Positions 5,662-5,833 of a stretch of DNA of 5,833 nt are shown here, one piece after another. The notes beneath the pieces are model-generated. The model made no database searches. It was not told the DNA's origin and saw only the letters and a program-made list of their open reading frames with translations. The translations under genes were made by a program, and so were the position numbers. Every line of letters starts with the position of its first letter. The stretch's first letter is position 1. This DNA is from Anaerolineae bacterium. GTDB taxonomy: Bacteria; Chloroflexota; Anaerolineae; Aggregatilineales; Phototrophicaceae. The stretch is from positions 1 through 5,833 of the forward strand of contig WGEI01000499.1 of NCBI GenBank assembly GCA_015492875.1, given 5' to 3'.

Positions 5662-5690
5662 GGTGTAGCTATGGCGCTACGCCTTTTTTT
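5662..5690 (+). terminator. Intrinsic terminator after the 158-residue membrane protein gene
   Basis: GGTGTAGC (5662-5669) pairs with GCTACGCC (5676-5683) over eight base pairs, including one G-T pair, around a six-base loop. Seven T follow at 5684-5690. It lies 25 bases after the TAA and is oriented for the plus strand; no T-run serves the minus strand. Confidence 0.88.
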
Positions 5691-5742
5691 ATTGCGCCAG
5701 AAAGTAGTGTATCGCTTTCGGCTGAAATAGAAAAAGATGTGA

Positions 5743-5833
5743 AAACCCGACTAGCCATAAAGCGGGGGTTTGGGGGCGGCAAGCTACCATTATTGGCGGA
5801 AGTGCGTTTTATGGGGCGCTGCCCCATGCCCCA
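5743..5833. repeat. G/C-rich hairpin region, possible edge of a dispersed repeat
   Basis: After the terminator no gene is convincing. AAACCC (5743-5748) can pair with GGGTTT (5766-5771), two runs of five G occur at 5764-5768 and 5772-5776, and ATGGGGC/GCCCCAT (5811-5817 and 5821-5827) form a perfect seven-base stem around GCT. A further GCCCCA at 5828-5833 repeats the right arm. No T-run follows within the window. Sequences of this TGGGGCGCTGCCCCA type often occur as intergenic repeats, but only one copy is visible here, so repeat status is inferred. Confidence 0.35.

Noticed and set aside
5764..5814. Possible G-quadruplex on the plus strand
   Set aside because: Only two long G runs are close together; a stable four-tract arrangement would need distant or two-base tracts.
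5669..5833. Minus-strand frame open from the right edge to a TAG at 5669-5671, about 54 codons
   Set aside because: It runs through the G/C-rich hairpins and the plus-strand terminator, shows no domain and has no terminator of its own. A gene tail entering from the right cannot be fully excluded.

Overview
The window is probably chromosomal DNA from a bacterium of the phylum Chloroflexota, perhaps Anaerolineae-like. This rests on my recollection that the MFS proteins, the DtxR-type regulator with an SH3/FeoA-like tail and the small membrane proteins resemble proteins seen there. No rRNA or other phylogenetic marker is present, so the assignment is tentative. Base composition looks close to half G+C. 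Genes are tightly packed, with ATGA and TGATG overlaps, and there are no tRNA or rRNA genes, CRISPR arrays, transposases or phage genes.

Layout. (1) Positions 1-2818, minus strand: a four-gene operon read right to left. It encodes a PadR-family repressor (2306-2818), a small four-helix membrane protein (1878-2276), a complete TetA/DHA1-like MFS exporter (504-1871) and a second, paralogous MFS exporter cut by the left edge (1-507). A good sigma70-type promoter (2855-2882) and a perfect 12-bp palindrome over the expected transcription start (2837-2848) precede padR. (2) Positions 2976-3650, plus strand, divergent from padR: a DtxR/MntR-type metal-dependent regulator whose ligand positions look more MntR-like than DtxR-like. 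(3) Positions 3652-4961, minus strand, converging on the dtxR-type gene with one base between the stop codons: two overlapping genes for a seven-helix and a five-helix membrane protein of unknown function. (4) Positions 4962-5159: a divergent promoter region with a consensus -10 box, a near-palindrome over it and a 21-bp-phased direct repeat. (5) Positions 5160-5636, plus strand: a four-helix membrane protein with an Ala/Glu-rich loop, closed by a strong intrinsic terminator (5662-5690). (6) Positions 5691-5833: no convincing gene. The right end is a G/C-rich hairpin region that may be the edge of a dispersed repeat.

How the parts work together. The padR operon reads as a self-regulated efflux module: the PadR protein probably represses its own operon until a toxic compound binds it, and two related exporters with possibly different substrates are then made. 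The DtxR-type regulator probably senses Mn(II) or Fe(II), but no metal transporter is in view, so its targets lie elsewhere. The two-gene membrane operon and the 158-residue protein have no assigned function. Nothing here is clearly a new biological system. The best leads are the padR operator with its tandem exporters and the uncharacterised His-containing membrane proteins.
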